Positions 53,633 through 64,000 of a stretch of 64,000 nucleotides of DNA are shown piece by piece (positions within the stretch are counted from its first letter, which is position 1; every line of letters starts with the position of its first letter). A program made the position numbers and the translations under genes. Source of the stretch: JAHEJN01 sp963787285 (GTDB taxonomy: Bacteria > Actinomycetota > Acidimicrobiia > Acidimicrobiales > JAHEJN01); assembly GCA_963787285.1 (NCBI GenBank), contig CAWBCM010000008.1, forward strand, positions 124,001-188,000, given 5' to 3'. The notes beneath the pieces were generated by a model. That model worked only from the letters and a program-made list of their open reading frames with translations, was not told the origin of the DNA and did not search any database.

Positions 53633-55020
53633 ATGAGCAAGACCCGTTGGACCAAGCTGCTCGCGCTGTTGATGATCTTCGGACTCATCGCCGCCGCGTG
53701 CGGCAGCGACAGCGACGACGGTGACGTCGCCGCCGACGAGCCAGCATCCGAGGAGCCCGCAGCCGACGAACCTGCCGGCGACGCGATGGACGACTTCGGC
53801 GGTGCCGAGGTGACGATCACCGGTTCCGAGCGTGACGACCCATCGGTCATCGCGATCAACGACACGCTTGAACGAGCACTTCGCCGACGCGAATCTCACG
53901 GTCACCTTCGTCGGCGACGCCGACTGGGAAGCCAACATCAACACCCAGGTGCAGGGTGGCAACCCGCCCGACATCTCGCTTCTTCCCGCAGCCCGGCAAG
54001 CTCGCCGACTTCGCACGTCGAGGGCTTCCTCAAGCCGCTCAACGACGACGTCGTCGCCTCGATCACGAGTACTGGGCTCCCGGCCTCTCGCAGGTCGTCA
54101 ACGTCGACGGCGTGCAGATACGGCGTGCCGGTCAAGTCCGACCTCAAGGGCATCGTGTTCTACAAGCCGGCCCGCTTCGAGGCCGACGGCTACGACGGTC
54201 CCGACCACCTTCGACGAGTTCCAGGCACTGGTCGACGAGATGGCTGCCGCCGGCGGTTCCAAGCCGCTCTGCGTCGGCATCGAGTCGGGTACGGCCACCG
54301 GTTGGATGTTCACCGACTGGACCGAGGACATGATGCTCCGCCTCTGGGGCGGCGACGTCTACGACCAGTGGATCAGCAACGAGGTCAAGTTCGACGACCG
54401 AGCGTGTCGTCGAGGCGATGCAGACCGTGGTCGACCTGTGGACCGACGAGAACGTGTTCGCCGCCGGCGGCACGATCTCGGCGACCAACTTCGGCGCTCC
54501 TGTCGCCGAGGCGCATCGCCGCTGACGACTGCTACATGGTGCGCCACTCGAACTTCTTCGCCGGTCTGTTCCCCGAGGGAACGGTGTTCGCCGATGCGAC
54601 CAACCCGGACGCCATCGACGTCTTCTACTTCCCCGACATCAACGGTGACGGACCGGTCCTGTCTGCCGGCAACTTCGCGGCGGCCTTCAACGAAGACCCG
54701 GCCACGATGGCAGTCCTGGAGTACATGGCAACCGCCGAGTACGCCCAGACCCGCCAGGCGAAGCAGTCCGCCGAGATCGGCGGCGCCTCTCGGGCTTCCT
54801 GTCGGCTGCCAAGGGCCAGGACCCGAGCGTGTACCAGCCGCTCGAGCAGCAGTTCCTGGAGATCCTCTCGACCGCCGACTTCGTGCGGTTCGACGGTGGC
54901 GACCTGATGCCGGCCGACGTCGGCTCCGGATCGTTCTGGTCCGACGGCACCTCGCTGGTCAACGGCGACATCACCGCTCAGGAAGCCGGCGAGAACATCC
55001 AGGCCACCTGGCCCGAGTGA
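53633..55020 (+). pseudogene. ABC transporter sugar-binding lipoprotein with about nine frame breaks
   Basis: Joined across frames this is about 459 residues: lipoprotein signal TKLLALLMIFGLIAAACGS, an acidic linker, then a family-1 extracellular binding protein fold (VTFVGDADWEANINTQVQGG, PPDISLLPQPGKL, GVPVKSDLKGIVFYKP, GWMFTDWTEDMMLRLWGG, ending VNGDITAQEAGENIQATW). Breaks lie near 53868, 53986, 54019, 54065, 54118, 54201, 54398, 54514 and 54786; seven need one base removed, two one base added. Codon use and homology persist, so it is probably an intact gene with sequence errors. ATG 53633 has GGAGGGGGAG upstream. It captures a glucoside or sulfosugar for the permeases. Confidence 0.78.
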
Positions 55021-55068
55021 TGATAGACACTCAGCTGACCGGGGTCGTCTCCGGCCAGTTCGAACGAT

Positions 55069-55100
55069 CGGGGCACCGGCACTACGGTGTCGGTGCCCCG
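55069..55100 (+). terminator. Long stem-loop between binding protein and permease genes
   Basis: CGGGGCACCGGCAC pairs with GTGTCGGTGCCCCG around TACG, a 14-bp stem with one G-U. There is no real U-tract, so it may be a partial terminator or a 3' stabiliser that keeps binding protein more abundant than permeases. Confidence 0.65.
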
Positions 55101-55135
55101 AGGTCTTTCGGGGGAATCGAGTCGAGGGGGAGACA

Positions 55136-57226
55136 GTGGAAACGATGCAAAGCGGGGGAGCCGACTCTCCCGATCCGATGGAGGGTGAGCACACCACGGC
55201 GGACCACCGCTGTGCGACCACGACCGATCGTGGTTCGCCAAGCAGTCGCTGGCCAACCGTGGCGTCATGGTCATCGGTCTCATCGGCACGCTCGTTCTGG
55301 CCATCGTCGACAGCAAGGTCCGCAGCACGATCATCACCGTCGTCGTGGCCGTCGCCGTGTGCGCCGGGATCTGGATCGGTGCCAACATCCTCTTCGACCA
55401 GGTCCAGAATCGCTGGCAGCGGTTCCAGACCATCTGGTTCGCGCTCGCTCGGCGCGGTGCTGGGAATCATTCTCCACGGCAACGGTTTGACGCTCGGATC
55501 CGAGGGCGGTTTCTTCTCCTGGGTGCTCGGACCTCTCGTCGGCGGCCTGGTGTTCGGCGGGCTCGGGTTCCTTCTCGCCGTCGAGGACGACCCTCAGCGG
55601 CGACGTGATCCTGTCGATCGGCAGCTTCACCGCGGTCGGTGTCGCAATCGGGCTGTTGCTCCGCGAGCAGTACCAACCGGGCGTCGACTGGTTGGCGACC
55701 GTCGTCTACACGGTGGTCGTTCGCCGCGATCGTCGCCGGGATTGCGACACTCGCCAAGCGGTCCTGGCAAGCCGGGCGTGCTGCTCGGCGCGGCACTCGG
55801 ATGGCTCCTGGGCTACTGGGGCGGCGCCGACGTCGGCGACGGCAACATCGGCACCGCAATCCTGGGTGCCGTCGTGCCCGCCGTGCTCGTCGGCCTGCAC
55901 GTCGGCGAGTCGCACAACCCCGACTACAACGAACGCCTCGACCTCGACCGCTCGTCGCGAGCCTGGATCTTCCTCGGGCCCGGCCTGCTGTTCATCGCCG
56001 TGATGCTCGTCATCCCGACGATCCGCACGGCCTATCTGTCGCTGCTCGACCGCGACTCCGAGGACTTCGTCGGGTTCGACAACTACCAGGACACCTTCAC
56101 CGACAAGGCCAGCTGGGACCTCTCCGACTGGACGAACATGTTCACCAGCTACCCGTTCCTGATCGGTGTGACCGTCCTGGTCATCGCCGCGGTCATCGGG
56201 GTGCGAGCAGAAGCAGCTCACCGGTCGAGCCGTCGAGCTCGGCAACCCGACCGTCGGTCCGCTGGTGGTCGGCTTCCTGTTCGTGTGCTTCGGCGCCTTC
56301 ACCGCCATGCGCGGCACGATCATCAACAACCTCTGGTGGGTCGTCACCGTCACGTTCTTCTCGACCGCTCTCGGGCTCGCCATCGCCGTGCTGGCCGACG
56401 GACGCGGCGGCGAGAAGATCGCCAAGTCGATCATCTTCATGCCGATGGCGCTGTCGCTCGTCGGCGCGTCGATCATCTGGCGCTTCGTGTACCAGACGCG
56501 CGACATCTCCAAGGAGCAGACCGGCGTGGCCAACGCCCTGTGGATCGGGCTCGGCAAGCTCAGCACCGGTTCGGGCCTACCGACACTGATCGTCGCCGTC
56601 CTGCTCGGCGTCGCTGCGTCGCCGTCGTCGCGGTGTTCCTGGCGCGAGCGCTCGTGCAGCGGGCCTACGGCCGCGCCGTCGTGCCCGGCGTGCTGCTGAT
56701 CTTCGTCGGCTGGATCTTCATCCGCTACACCCAGATCGTCGGCGGCGGCATCGGCGGCTTCACCACCAACGGCGACGGCGAGACGGTCGGCAAGACCATC
56801 GTCTTCGTCCAGGAGAGCCCGTACAACAACTTCTGGCTGATGGTGATCCTGATCTGGATCCAGATCGGCTTCTCGATGGTCATCCTGTCGGCGGCGATCA
56901 AGGCGGTGCCGACCGAGCTGATCGAGGCGGCCAAGATCGACGGCGCCACCGACAGCCAGGTCTTCTGGCGGGTCACGTTGCCCCAGATCGGCACCACGAT
57001 CGGCGTCGTCGTCACCACCCTCATCGTGCTGGTGATGAAGGTCTTCGACATCGTGAAGGTGATGACCAACGGCCAGTTCGGCACCCAGGTGCTGGCCAAC
57101 GACATGTTCCAGCAGGCGTTCAGATCCTCAACATCGGACGAGGGGCGGCGCTGGCGATGCTGATCTTCGTCTCGGTGCTGCCGGTCATGGTCTTCAACAT
57201 CCGCACGCATGCAGAAGGAGGTCTGA
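55136..57226 (+). pseudogene. ABC sugar transporter permease 1 with a long membrane N-terminus, about nine frame breaks
   Basis: The joined product is about 690 residues, far longer than usual (about 300). The N-terminal 270 residues add several membrane helices (GVMVIGLIGTLVLAIVDSK, FFSWVLGPLVGGLVFGGLG, VLLGAALGWLLGYWGGADVG) before the standard MalF-like part, which ends with the EAA loop ELIEAAKIDGATDSQVFWRV. Frames change near 55213, 55447, 55592, 55719, 55765, 56205, 56617, 57124 and 57208. It forms half of the transmembrane channel; the EAA loop docks on the ATPase. The start GTG 55136 is tentative. Confidence 0.7.
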
Positions 57227-57227
57227 G

Positions 57228-58207
57228 ATGAGCGACGATCACTCCGCATCCACCGAGCTCCGGCGATCGCAGTCCGACGCCCCCGAGGACGCGCAACGGC
57301 ATCACCGGCCGCGTCGTACGGCCTCATCCGGCGATCTGCCGACCGGCGTCGTCTGGTTCCTCGTCGTCCTCTGGAGCATCCCGAGCCTCGGACTGTTCGT
57401 CAACTCGTGGCGCACCCGCGACGCCCAGATCGTCGACCGGCTGGTGGAACGACCGGGTCCGAGCGAGCTGCACGTTCGACAACTACGACCAGATCTTCGG
57501 CGCTCGCAACAGCATCTGGGACTCGCTGGCGAACTCGTTCGCGATCGCGCTCCCGGCCACGATCATCCCGATCGCGTTCGCCGCGTTCGCCGCGTACGGG
57601 TTCGCCTGGATCGACTTCAAGGGCCGCAAGGCGCTGTTCATCGCGACGGTGTCACTGCTGGCGATCCCGCTGCAGGTGGCGCTGATCCCGCTGCTGCAGC
57701 TGTACGTCGGCGGGGCGCAAGTGCACGCTGCCGCTGCTCGACAAGACGATCACCCTGATCCCCGACTTCGACCTGGCCGGGAACACGACTGCGGTGTGGC
57801 TGACCCACACCGGTTTCGCGATGCCGTTCGCGATCTTCCTGTTGCACAACTACATCAGCTCGTTGCCGAAGGATCTGTTCGAGGCGGCGCGCATCGACGG
57901 CGCCGACCACTTCACGATCTTCTGGCGGCTCGTGCTGCCGCTGTCGGTTCCGGTGCTCGCCGCGTTCGCGATCTTCCAGTTCCTCTGGACCTGGAACGAC
58001 TACCTGATCGCCAACACCATGGTCGGCTCGAACCCGAGCTCACACCCGACGACGATCCTGATCGCCAATCTGGCCGGCGACTTCGGGCGCAACGAGCACA
58101 TCCTGCCCGCAGCGGCCTTCGTCCAGGCGTTCGTCCCGCTGGTGGTGTTCTTCGCCCTCCAGCGGTTCTTCGTTCGCGGCATGCTGGCCGGCTCCGTCAA
58201 GGGTTGA
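57228..58207 (+). pseudogene. ABC sugar transporter permease 2 with two frame breaks
   Basis: The joined product is about 326 residues and MalG-like: hydrophobic helix VWFLVVLWSIPSLGLFVNSW, then FDNYDQIFGARNSIWDSLAN, AIPLQVALIPLLQLYV and the EAA loop DLFEAARIDGADHFTIFWRL, ending FVRGMLAGSVKG. Extra bases lie near 57429 and 57720. It starts one base after permease 1 ends. It pairs with permease 1 and uses the MsmX/UgpC-type ATPase encoded at 61.4-62.6 kb. Confidence 0.8.
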
Positions 58208-58241
58208 TCGACGCCGCTTCCCCTCCCGGCGAAGATCAGAC

Positions 58242-58298
58242 GAGACCGCCTTCCCGGTCGATCGGCTTCGAGAAGTCGAACGACCGGGTGGCGGTCTC
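58242..58298. terminator. Bidirectional terminator-like hairpin between permease 2 and the Gfo/Idh gene
   Basis: GAGACCGCC pairs with GGCGGTCTC, and inside it CCCGGTCG pairs with CGACCGGG. It lies in the convergent gap. Confidence 0.65.
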
Positions 58299-58328
58299 GG
58301 CGCGCTGAAACTCGGTGGTGAGCTCGGC

Positions 58329-59409
58329 TCAGCCGAGGATCTCGGCCATGGCCACGGGGGCTCCGGTGGTGATCGACCGGTGGGCGGCCTCGCCGATGGC
58401 CACCGACAGCAGACCGTCGTCGATGGTGACCTCAGGGTCTCCGCCGGTGAGGATGGCGTCGATGAAGTGCTGGTGCTCGATGAAGCTCGAGCCGTGGTGG
58501 AGACCCTGGTGGCCGATCGACTCGTCGACGACGTGGCGACGCTCGACCCTGCCGATCCAGTGCTCACCTCGCCGTCCGACGCGGAGCTCGTCGTCGGGGA
58601 TCAGCGCCTCGACCTTGCCGAGGTCGCCGACCACCGACAGCTCCTCCTGATTGTGGGTGGCCTCGGCGAACATGCACAGATCGAGCAAACCCCGTGCGCC
58701 CGAGTCGTAGTCGACGATCACGAACGCGTTGTCGAGCAGGTCGGCCTGACGTCCGTCGTACACCTCGTCGAGATGATTCACCGACTGGCCTCCCGACGCG
58801 AACACCCGCACCGGAGCGGCCCCGTCGAGCACCAGGTTCATGAGATCGAAGAAATGGCAGGTCTTCTCGACCAGGGTGCCGCCGGTGTTGGCGGTGAACC
58901 GGTTCCAGTCGTTCACCTTGCGGAGGAACGGGAATCGATGCTCGCGGATGGCGACCATGTGAACGGTGCCGACCGTTCCATTGCGAACCTCGTTCACCAG
59001 CGCCGTGACCGGCGGCATGTAGCGATACTCGAGACCGACCCACACCATGTGGCTGCGCTCGGCGGCAAGGGCCTTCACCTCGCGGCATTCGGCGGTGGTG
59101 ATGCACAGCGGCTTCTCGACCAGAGCATGCACCGGCGCGGCCAGCACGTCGGTGAGGACGGCGCGGTGGGTCATGTTGGGAGTGGCCACGACCACGGCGT
59201 CACACACGTCGGCATCGAGGAGCGCCCGGTGGTCGCTGAACGTGAGCGGCGCCTTCCCGTCGCCGCAGGCGAGCGAGCGCCTGATCGAGCGACGACGCAG
59301 TCGGGTCGGCCAGCGCGGTCACCACCGCCCGCCCGGTGGCGAGGATGTTCTCGATGTGCTCGACGCCCATCATTCCCGTGCCGATGACGCCGTAGCGAAT
59401 TTCGTTCAT
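58329..59409 (-). pseudogene. Gfo/Idh/MocA family oxidoreductase, possible NAD-dependent glycosidase; one frame break
   Basis: Removing one extra base near 59272 gives about 359 residues. N-terminal Rossmann: EIRYGVIGTGMMGVEHIENI, ending VATPNMTHRAVL and VEKPLC (the EKP motif). The second domain has LEYRYMPPVTALVNEV, a basic stretch EHRFPFLRKVNDWNRF and GGTLVEKTCHFFDLMNLVL. Besides plain sugar dehydrogenases, this superfamily includes NAD-dependent glycosidases (GH109, GH188) that oxidise C3 transiently; GH188 acts on sulfoquinovosides. The Arg/His/Lys-rich stretch could bind an anionic sugar. Its neighbours make that reading attractive but unproven. GAGGTGAG precedes the ATG. Confidence 0.78.
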
Positions 59410-59441
59410 CTCACCTCGAAAACTGAGTCGGACAGGAGCGC

Positions 59442-59447
59442 TAGCCT
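59442..59447 (+). promoter_or_regulatory. Leaderless -10 box TAGCCT for the aldo/keto reductase gene
   Basis: TAGCCT ends 7 nt before ATG 59454. On the minus strand TAGCGC (59443-59438) overlaps it and could serve the divergent Gfo/Idh gene, though its last base is off consensus. Confidence 0.5.
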
Positions 59448-59453
59448 ACGGGA

Positions 59454-60360
59454 ATGACCGGACCTCTGGGAGATCATCAGCCCCGCCCCATCGGTGAATC
59501 GTTCACCAGCGGTCCGCTGGCCTACGGGTGCTGGCGTCTCACCACCGAGAGCACCGACGTGGCCGAGGGACTCATCGAGGCGGCCATCGACAGTGGACTC
59601 AACCTCATCGACACCGCCGACGTCTACGGCTTCGACTGGGGTGGCACCGGCTTCGGCCAGAACGAGGAGAAGCTCGGCCAGGTCCTGGCCCAGGCACCGC
59701 ATCTTCGCGACCGCATGGTGCTGGCCACCAAGGGAGGCATCATGCCGCCGCTGCCCTACGACTCGAGCGCCGACTACCTCACCGAGGCCTGCGAGGCCTC
59801 GCTGCGGCGTCTGGGGGTCGACACCATCGATCTCTACCAGATCCATCGACCCGACCTCTTCACCCACCCGGCCGAGGTGGCCGCCACGCTCGTGGCGCTC
59901 CGCGACGCAGGCAAGATCGTCGAGGTCGGTGTGTCGAACCACACGCCCTCTCAGTACGAGGCGCTCAAGGCCCACCTCCCCTTCCCGATCGCCACCAACC
60001 AGCCCGAGTTCTCCGCCGCCAACACCAGCGCCCTCCGCGACGGCACCCTCGATGTGTGCATGCGCGACGGCGTCACACCCATGGCCTGGAGTCCGCTGGC
60101 CGGAGGTCGCCTGGCCATCGGTATCGGGGTGCGTGCCGCCCTCATCGAGGTGCTCGACCGGCTGGCCGAGCGTGAGGGAGTCGGGCGCGCCGACGTCGCC
60201 CTCGCCTTCGTCCTGGCCCATCCGTCGAGACCGGTGGCGATCATCGGCACCCAGAACATCGACCGCGTGCGGTCGCGCGCCGGCTGCGCTCGGCGTTCAG
60301 CTCGACCGCAACGACGTCTACGCCATCATCGAGGCCTCGGAGGCTGTTCCCCTGCCATGA
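59454..60360 (+). pseudogene. Aldo/keto reductase, SmoB-like; one frame break near the end
   Basis: With one extra base removed near 60277, a 301-residue AKR. The catalytic tetrad is visible: Asp and Tyr in LIDTADVYGFD, Lys in LATKGG, His in YQIHRPD. The NADPH-binding end has IIGTQNIDRVRS. It overlaps the downstream monooxygenase gene by four bases (ATGA), so they act together. In Agrobacterium SmoB reduces 6-oxo-glucose, released by the SQ monooxygenase, to glucose; this pairing here makes the same step likely. Other carbonyl substrates remain possible. Confidence 0.8.
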
Positions 60361-61426
60361 CTACCACGACTCCCGTCGAGATCGCCTGGTTCAGTGCGTT
60401 GTGCGACGACGACTACGAATTCCTCGGACAACCCGACCCGACCCTGGTGAGCTCGTGGGCCCACTGCCGCGACATCGTGCAGGCCGCCGACCGCAACGGC
60501 TTCGACAACGTGCTGCTGCCGTCGGGCTACGCCCTCGGTATCGACAGCACGGCTTTCGCCGCGGCGATCGCCACGCACACGGCGCAGATCAAGCTGCTGC
60601 TGGCCGTCCGCATGGGTGAGATGTGGCTGCCCCAGCTGGCCCGGCAGTTGGCGACCATCGACCAGATGGCCGAGGGCCGGCTCACCATCAACATCATCTC
60701 GAGCGACATCCCCGGCGAGACGCTGGCGTCGGAGCCTCGCTATCAGCGCACTCTCGAGTGGATGCAGGTCCTGCGGCAGTTGTTGAACGGTGAATCGATC
60801 GACTTCCACGGACGAGTTCGTCGACCTGACCCTCGACCCACCGCGGATCCGCACCGTTTCGGGTACCTGTCCACCCTTCTACTTCGGAGGTTTCTCGGAG
60901 CCGGCCAAGGAGGTCGCCGCAGCCGCCAGCCGATGTCTTCCTCACCTGGCCCGACACCGTGGCTGCCGTGGGCGAGACCGTCGTCGACATGAGCGAGCGC
61001 GCCAGCCGACACGGCCGCGACCTCCGCTACGGACTCCGCGCCCACGTGATCGTACGGGAGACCGAGGCCGAGGCCCGCGCCGCCGCCGACCGACTGGTGT
61101 CCAAGCTCGACGCCGAGACCGGCGAGGCCATCCGGGGTCGCTCGCTCGACACGGCGTCGGTGGGCGTGTCACGCCAGTCGGAGCTGCGCGAGGCGGCCGA
61201 CGACGAGGGGTACGCCGAGCCCAACCTGTGGACGGGCGTGGGTCGGGCTCGCAGCGGTGCCGGCGCGGCCATCGTCGGCGATCCCGATCAGGTCCGCGAC
61301 AAGATCCTGGCCTATCGCGACGTCGGCATCGAGGCCTTCATCCTCTCGGGCTACACCCACATAGCCGAGTGTGATCTCTTCGCCCGGTACGTGTTGCCCG
61401 AGCTCGAGCACGCACCACTGCTCTGA
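60357..61426 (+). pseudogene. SsuD/SmoC-like FMNH2-dependent sulfonate monooxygenase; two frame breaks
   Basis: About 356 residues once extra bases near 60813 and 60928 are removed. It is a luciferase-like TIM barrel aligned with SsuD throughout: AADRNGFDNVLLPSGY, PPFYFGGFSEPA, DVFLTWPDT (Trp), YGLRAHVIVRET (Arg and His), EPNLWTGVGRARSGAG (Arg) and FILSGYTHIAE (Tyr, His). These match the SsuD active-site set, so it should cleave C-S bonds to an aldehyde plus sulfite, given reduced FMN. Coupling to the AKR gene and a sugar importer suggests a sulfosugar substrate such as sulfoquinovose (SmoC role). No flavin reductase gene is visible nearby. Confidence 0.82.
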
Positions 61427-61452
61427 CGCCGACCGTACGCGGTCGTGACGCC

Positions 61453-62622
<1,170 letters not shown>

Positions 62623-62663
62623 GGTTGTGAGAATCCCCCTACGACGAGTCCTTGTGGCAGAAC

Positions 62664-62677
62664 CGCAAGCGCTTACA
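62664..62677. promoter_or_regulatory. LacI-family operator upstream of the ATPase gene
   Basis: CGCAAGCGCTTACA differs from the other two copies at two positions. It overlaps the -10 of the minus-strand promoter. Confidence 0.72.
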
Positions 62678-62704
62678 GTAATCGGTGGTACCAGGCCTTG
62701 TCCA
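62675..62704 (-). promoter_or_regulatory. Promoter of the ABC ATPase gene
   Basis: Minus strand: TGGACA (-35, 62704-62699), an 18-bp spacer and TACTGT (-10, 62680-62675). The 5' leader is about 46 nt. Confidence 0.5.
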
Positions 62705-62734
62705 CGTGACCTCGTGCCAAGGTAGCTCATGGGG

Positions 62735-64000
62735 TCAGCGGAAGTCCCGTGACGGCACCGAACCCCCTACCGGGAGGGTTTCGAGATGCTCGGCGATGAC
62801 GTTCACGACCCCCTCGTTTCGCTCGAGACGGCCCCGGACCAGCAACGCCGGGGCGGTCTGGGCCACCAGTCGGTAGCGAGTCCAGCATCCTTTGGACACG
62901 ATCACGTTGATGAGGCCGAACTCGTCTTCGAGGTTGAGGAAGGTGGTGCCGCCGGCGGTGGCGGGACGCTGGCGATGGGTGACCACCCCCGCCACCCGCA
63001 CCTTGGTGTCGGTGGGATGGGTGGCCAGCCCTGCCGCCGACGTGACCCCCCATTGGTTCAGCTGGTCTCGTACGAACACCGTGGGGTGACCGTCGGGAGC
63101 CACCCCCGACGCCCACAAGTCGGCCAGGGCCTCGTCGCGCTCGGACATGCCGGGGAGCTGTGGGGCCACCTCGCCGGTGATGATCCCCGGTAGCCGGCCC
63201 GAGCCGGTGTGGGCCACCGCCCCGGCCGTCCACAGCGCCTCGCGGCGATCGACCCCGAAGCAGCCGAAGGCCCCTGCGGTGGCCATTGCTTCGAGCACCT
63301 TCACCGACAGATCGTGACGGCGACGCAGGTCGGCGATCGAGACAAACGGTCGCCCGGCGGCGATGGCCTCGGCGAGATCGTCACCGACATGGCGGATCGA
63401 CGACAGGCCCATGCGGATATCGGGGGCGTCGGTGGGCCCCACCAGGGTGGCCTCGGCCCCCGAGGCGTTGAGGTCGGGGGTGTGCACCATCACCCCGTGA
63501 CGGCGGGCGTCCTGCACCAGGCTGTGGGGACTGTAGAACCCCATGGGCTGGGCGTTGAGCAGCGCCGCACAGAACGCCGCCGGGTAGTGGTACTTGATCC
63601 AGGCACTGGCGTACACCAGGTAGGCAAAGCTCACCGAATGGCTCTCGGGAAAGCCGTAGTTGGCGAAGGCCGCCAGCTTGTCCCACACGTCGTCGGCCTT
63701 GGCCCCGGTGATGCCGCGCTCGGCCATGCCGTCGAAGAACCGCTGCCGCAGGCGTTCCATGCGTTCGCGGCTGCGTTTGGATCCCATGGCCTGGCGCAAC
63801 TCGTCGGCCTCGGCGGGGCTGAACCCGCCGACGTCGATGGCGATCTGCATGAGCTGCTCCTGGAACAGGGGAATGCCGAGGGTCTTGGCCAGCGAGCGCT
63901 CGAGCAACGGATGGAGGTAGGTGACCGGTTCGGTGCCGTTACGGCGACGAATGTAGGGATGCACCGAGCCGCCCTGGATGGGCCCGGGGCGGATGAGGGC
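62735..64000 (-). CDS. dnaE2: Error-prone DNA polymerase III alpha subunit DnaE2/ImuC, C-terminal part
   Basis: About 421 residues are inside the window; the 5' part lies beyond its right edge. Visible: LIRPGPIQGGSVHPYIRRR, FQEQLMQIAIDVGGFSPAEA, GFPESHSVSFAYLVYASAW and NAQPMGFYSPHSLVQDARRH, which is more like DnaE2 than replicative DnaE1. Then an HhH region (LRRRHDLSVKVLEAMATAGAF) and an OB domain (RVAGVVTHRQRPATAGGTTF). DnaE2 works with ImuA/ImuB in translesion synthesis and induced mutagenesis. ImuA/B are not in the window. Confidence 0.93.
   Translation of the reverse strand, partial: ALIRPGPIQGGSVHPYIRRRNGTEPVTYLHPLLERSLAKTLGIPLFQEQLMQIAIDVGGFSPAEADELRQAMGSKRSRERMERLRQRFFDGMAERGITGAKADDVWDKLAAFANYGFPESHSVSFAYLVYASAWIKYHYPAAFCAALLNAQPMGFYSPHSLVQDARRHGVMVHTPDLNASGAEATLVGPTDAPDIRMGLSSIRHVGDDLAEAIAAGRPFVSIADLRRRHDLSVKVLEAMATAGAFGCFGVDRREALWTAGAVAHTGSGRLPGIITGEVAPQLPGMSERDEALADLWASGVAPDGHPTVFVRDQLNQWGVTSAAGLATHPTDTKVRVAGVVTHRQRPATAGGTTFLNLEDEFGLINVIVSKGCWTRYRLVAQTAPALLVRGRLERNEGVVNVIAEHLETLPVGGSVPSRDFR

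Noticed and set aside
53868..60935. Programmed +1 frameshifting or a recoded genetic code
   Set aside because: The slip sites have no common slippery codon, stop codon or pseudoknot, and many occur within single genes. Most breaks can be parsed at a codon boundary only because the exact inserted base is ambiguous. Sequencing indels explain them better.

Overview
The window is about 64 kb of GC-rich DNA with strong G/C preference at third codon positions. It carries several actinobacterial markers: WhiB next to a PdtaS-type kinase, a mycothiol conjugate amidase (Mca), a mycofactocin locus, NucS, MurT/GatD, a DUF3107 protein, DnaE2 and a WS/DGAT acyltransferase. Gene content and the very frequent leaderless starts (TAnnnT boxes 7-9 nt before ATG/GTG) suggest a free-living member of the Acidimicrobiia (Ilumatobacter-like); this placement is inference. 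No tRNA, rRNA, CRISPR array, insertion sequence or prophage was seen. Genes are dense and no gene-free stretch exceeds 300 bases; the longest is about 280 bases upstream of leuA, and it is filled by a leader peptide and attenuator.

Layout. 0-4.1 kb: electron-transfer flavoprotein genes, a lipid-kinase-like protein, an M1 peptidase-like lipoprotein and a glycerophosphodiesterase. 4.2-11.2 kb: whiB1-like gene, pdtaS-like kinase, a pair of ArsA/Get3-type ATPases, a DUF3107 protein, an Mrp Fe-S carrier, a SufR-like regulator and an MBL-fold hydrolase. 11.2-16.8 kb: two related lipoproteins, a deaminase, then the mycofactocin locus (mftF divergent from mftABC) and a class II aldolase. 16.9-27.5 kb: a secreted FG-GAP/M23 protein, a GSCFA protein, leuA with a leucine attenuator, an MFS exporter, a HAD hydrolase, ettA, and murT-gatD for peptidoglycan amidation. 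27.6-31.2 kb: sulfate activation (cysD, cysNC) and cysQ. 31.2-41.9 kb: UbiB-like kinase fused to a lipoprotein-like tail, nucS, VanW protein, WS/DGAT, OmpA-type lipoprotein, geranylgeranyl-reductase-like enzyme, PAP2, a micro-ORF, a DNA glycosylase and an F420-type oxidoreductase. 41.9-48.2 kb: two nuclease-like lipoproteins around a micro-ORF, a YdjC deacetylase, mca and a PhoU/RCK-MgtE pair. 48.4-50.8 kb: a GGDEF-EAL protein.

50.8-62.7 kb is a sugar-uptake island: GH13 glucosidase, LacI regulator, binding protein, two permeases and a separately placed ATPase. The transport and hydrolase units share a LacI-type operator (three copies found). Inside the island sit a Gfo/Idh/MocA oxidoreductase, an aldo/keto reductase and an SsuD-like sulfonate monooxygenase. 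Together these resemble the oxidative (sulfo-SMO) route for sulfoquinovose, with an NAD-dependent glycosidase in place of the classical GH31 enzyme. This is the most interesting hypothesis in the window. The window ends inside dnaE2.

Data quality. About 30 single-base frame breaks are concentrated in cysD/cysNC and in 53.8-61 kb, with two more in one lipoprotein. The proteins stay conserved on both sides of each break, so sequencing or assembly indels are more likely than gene decay.
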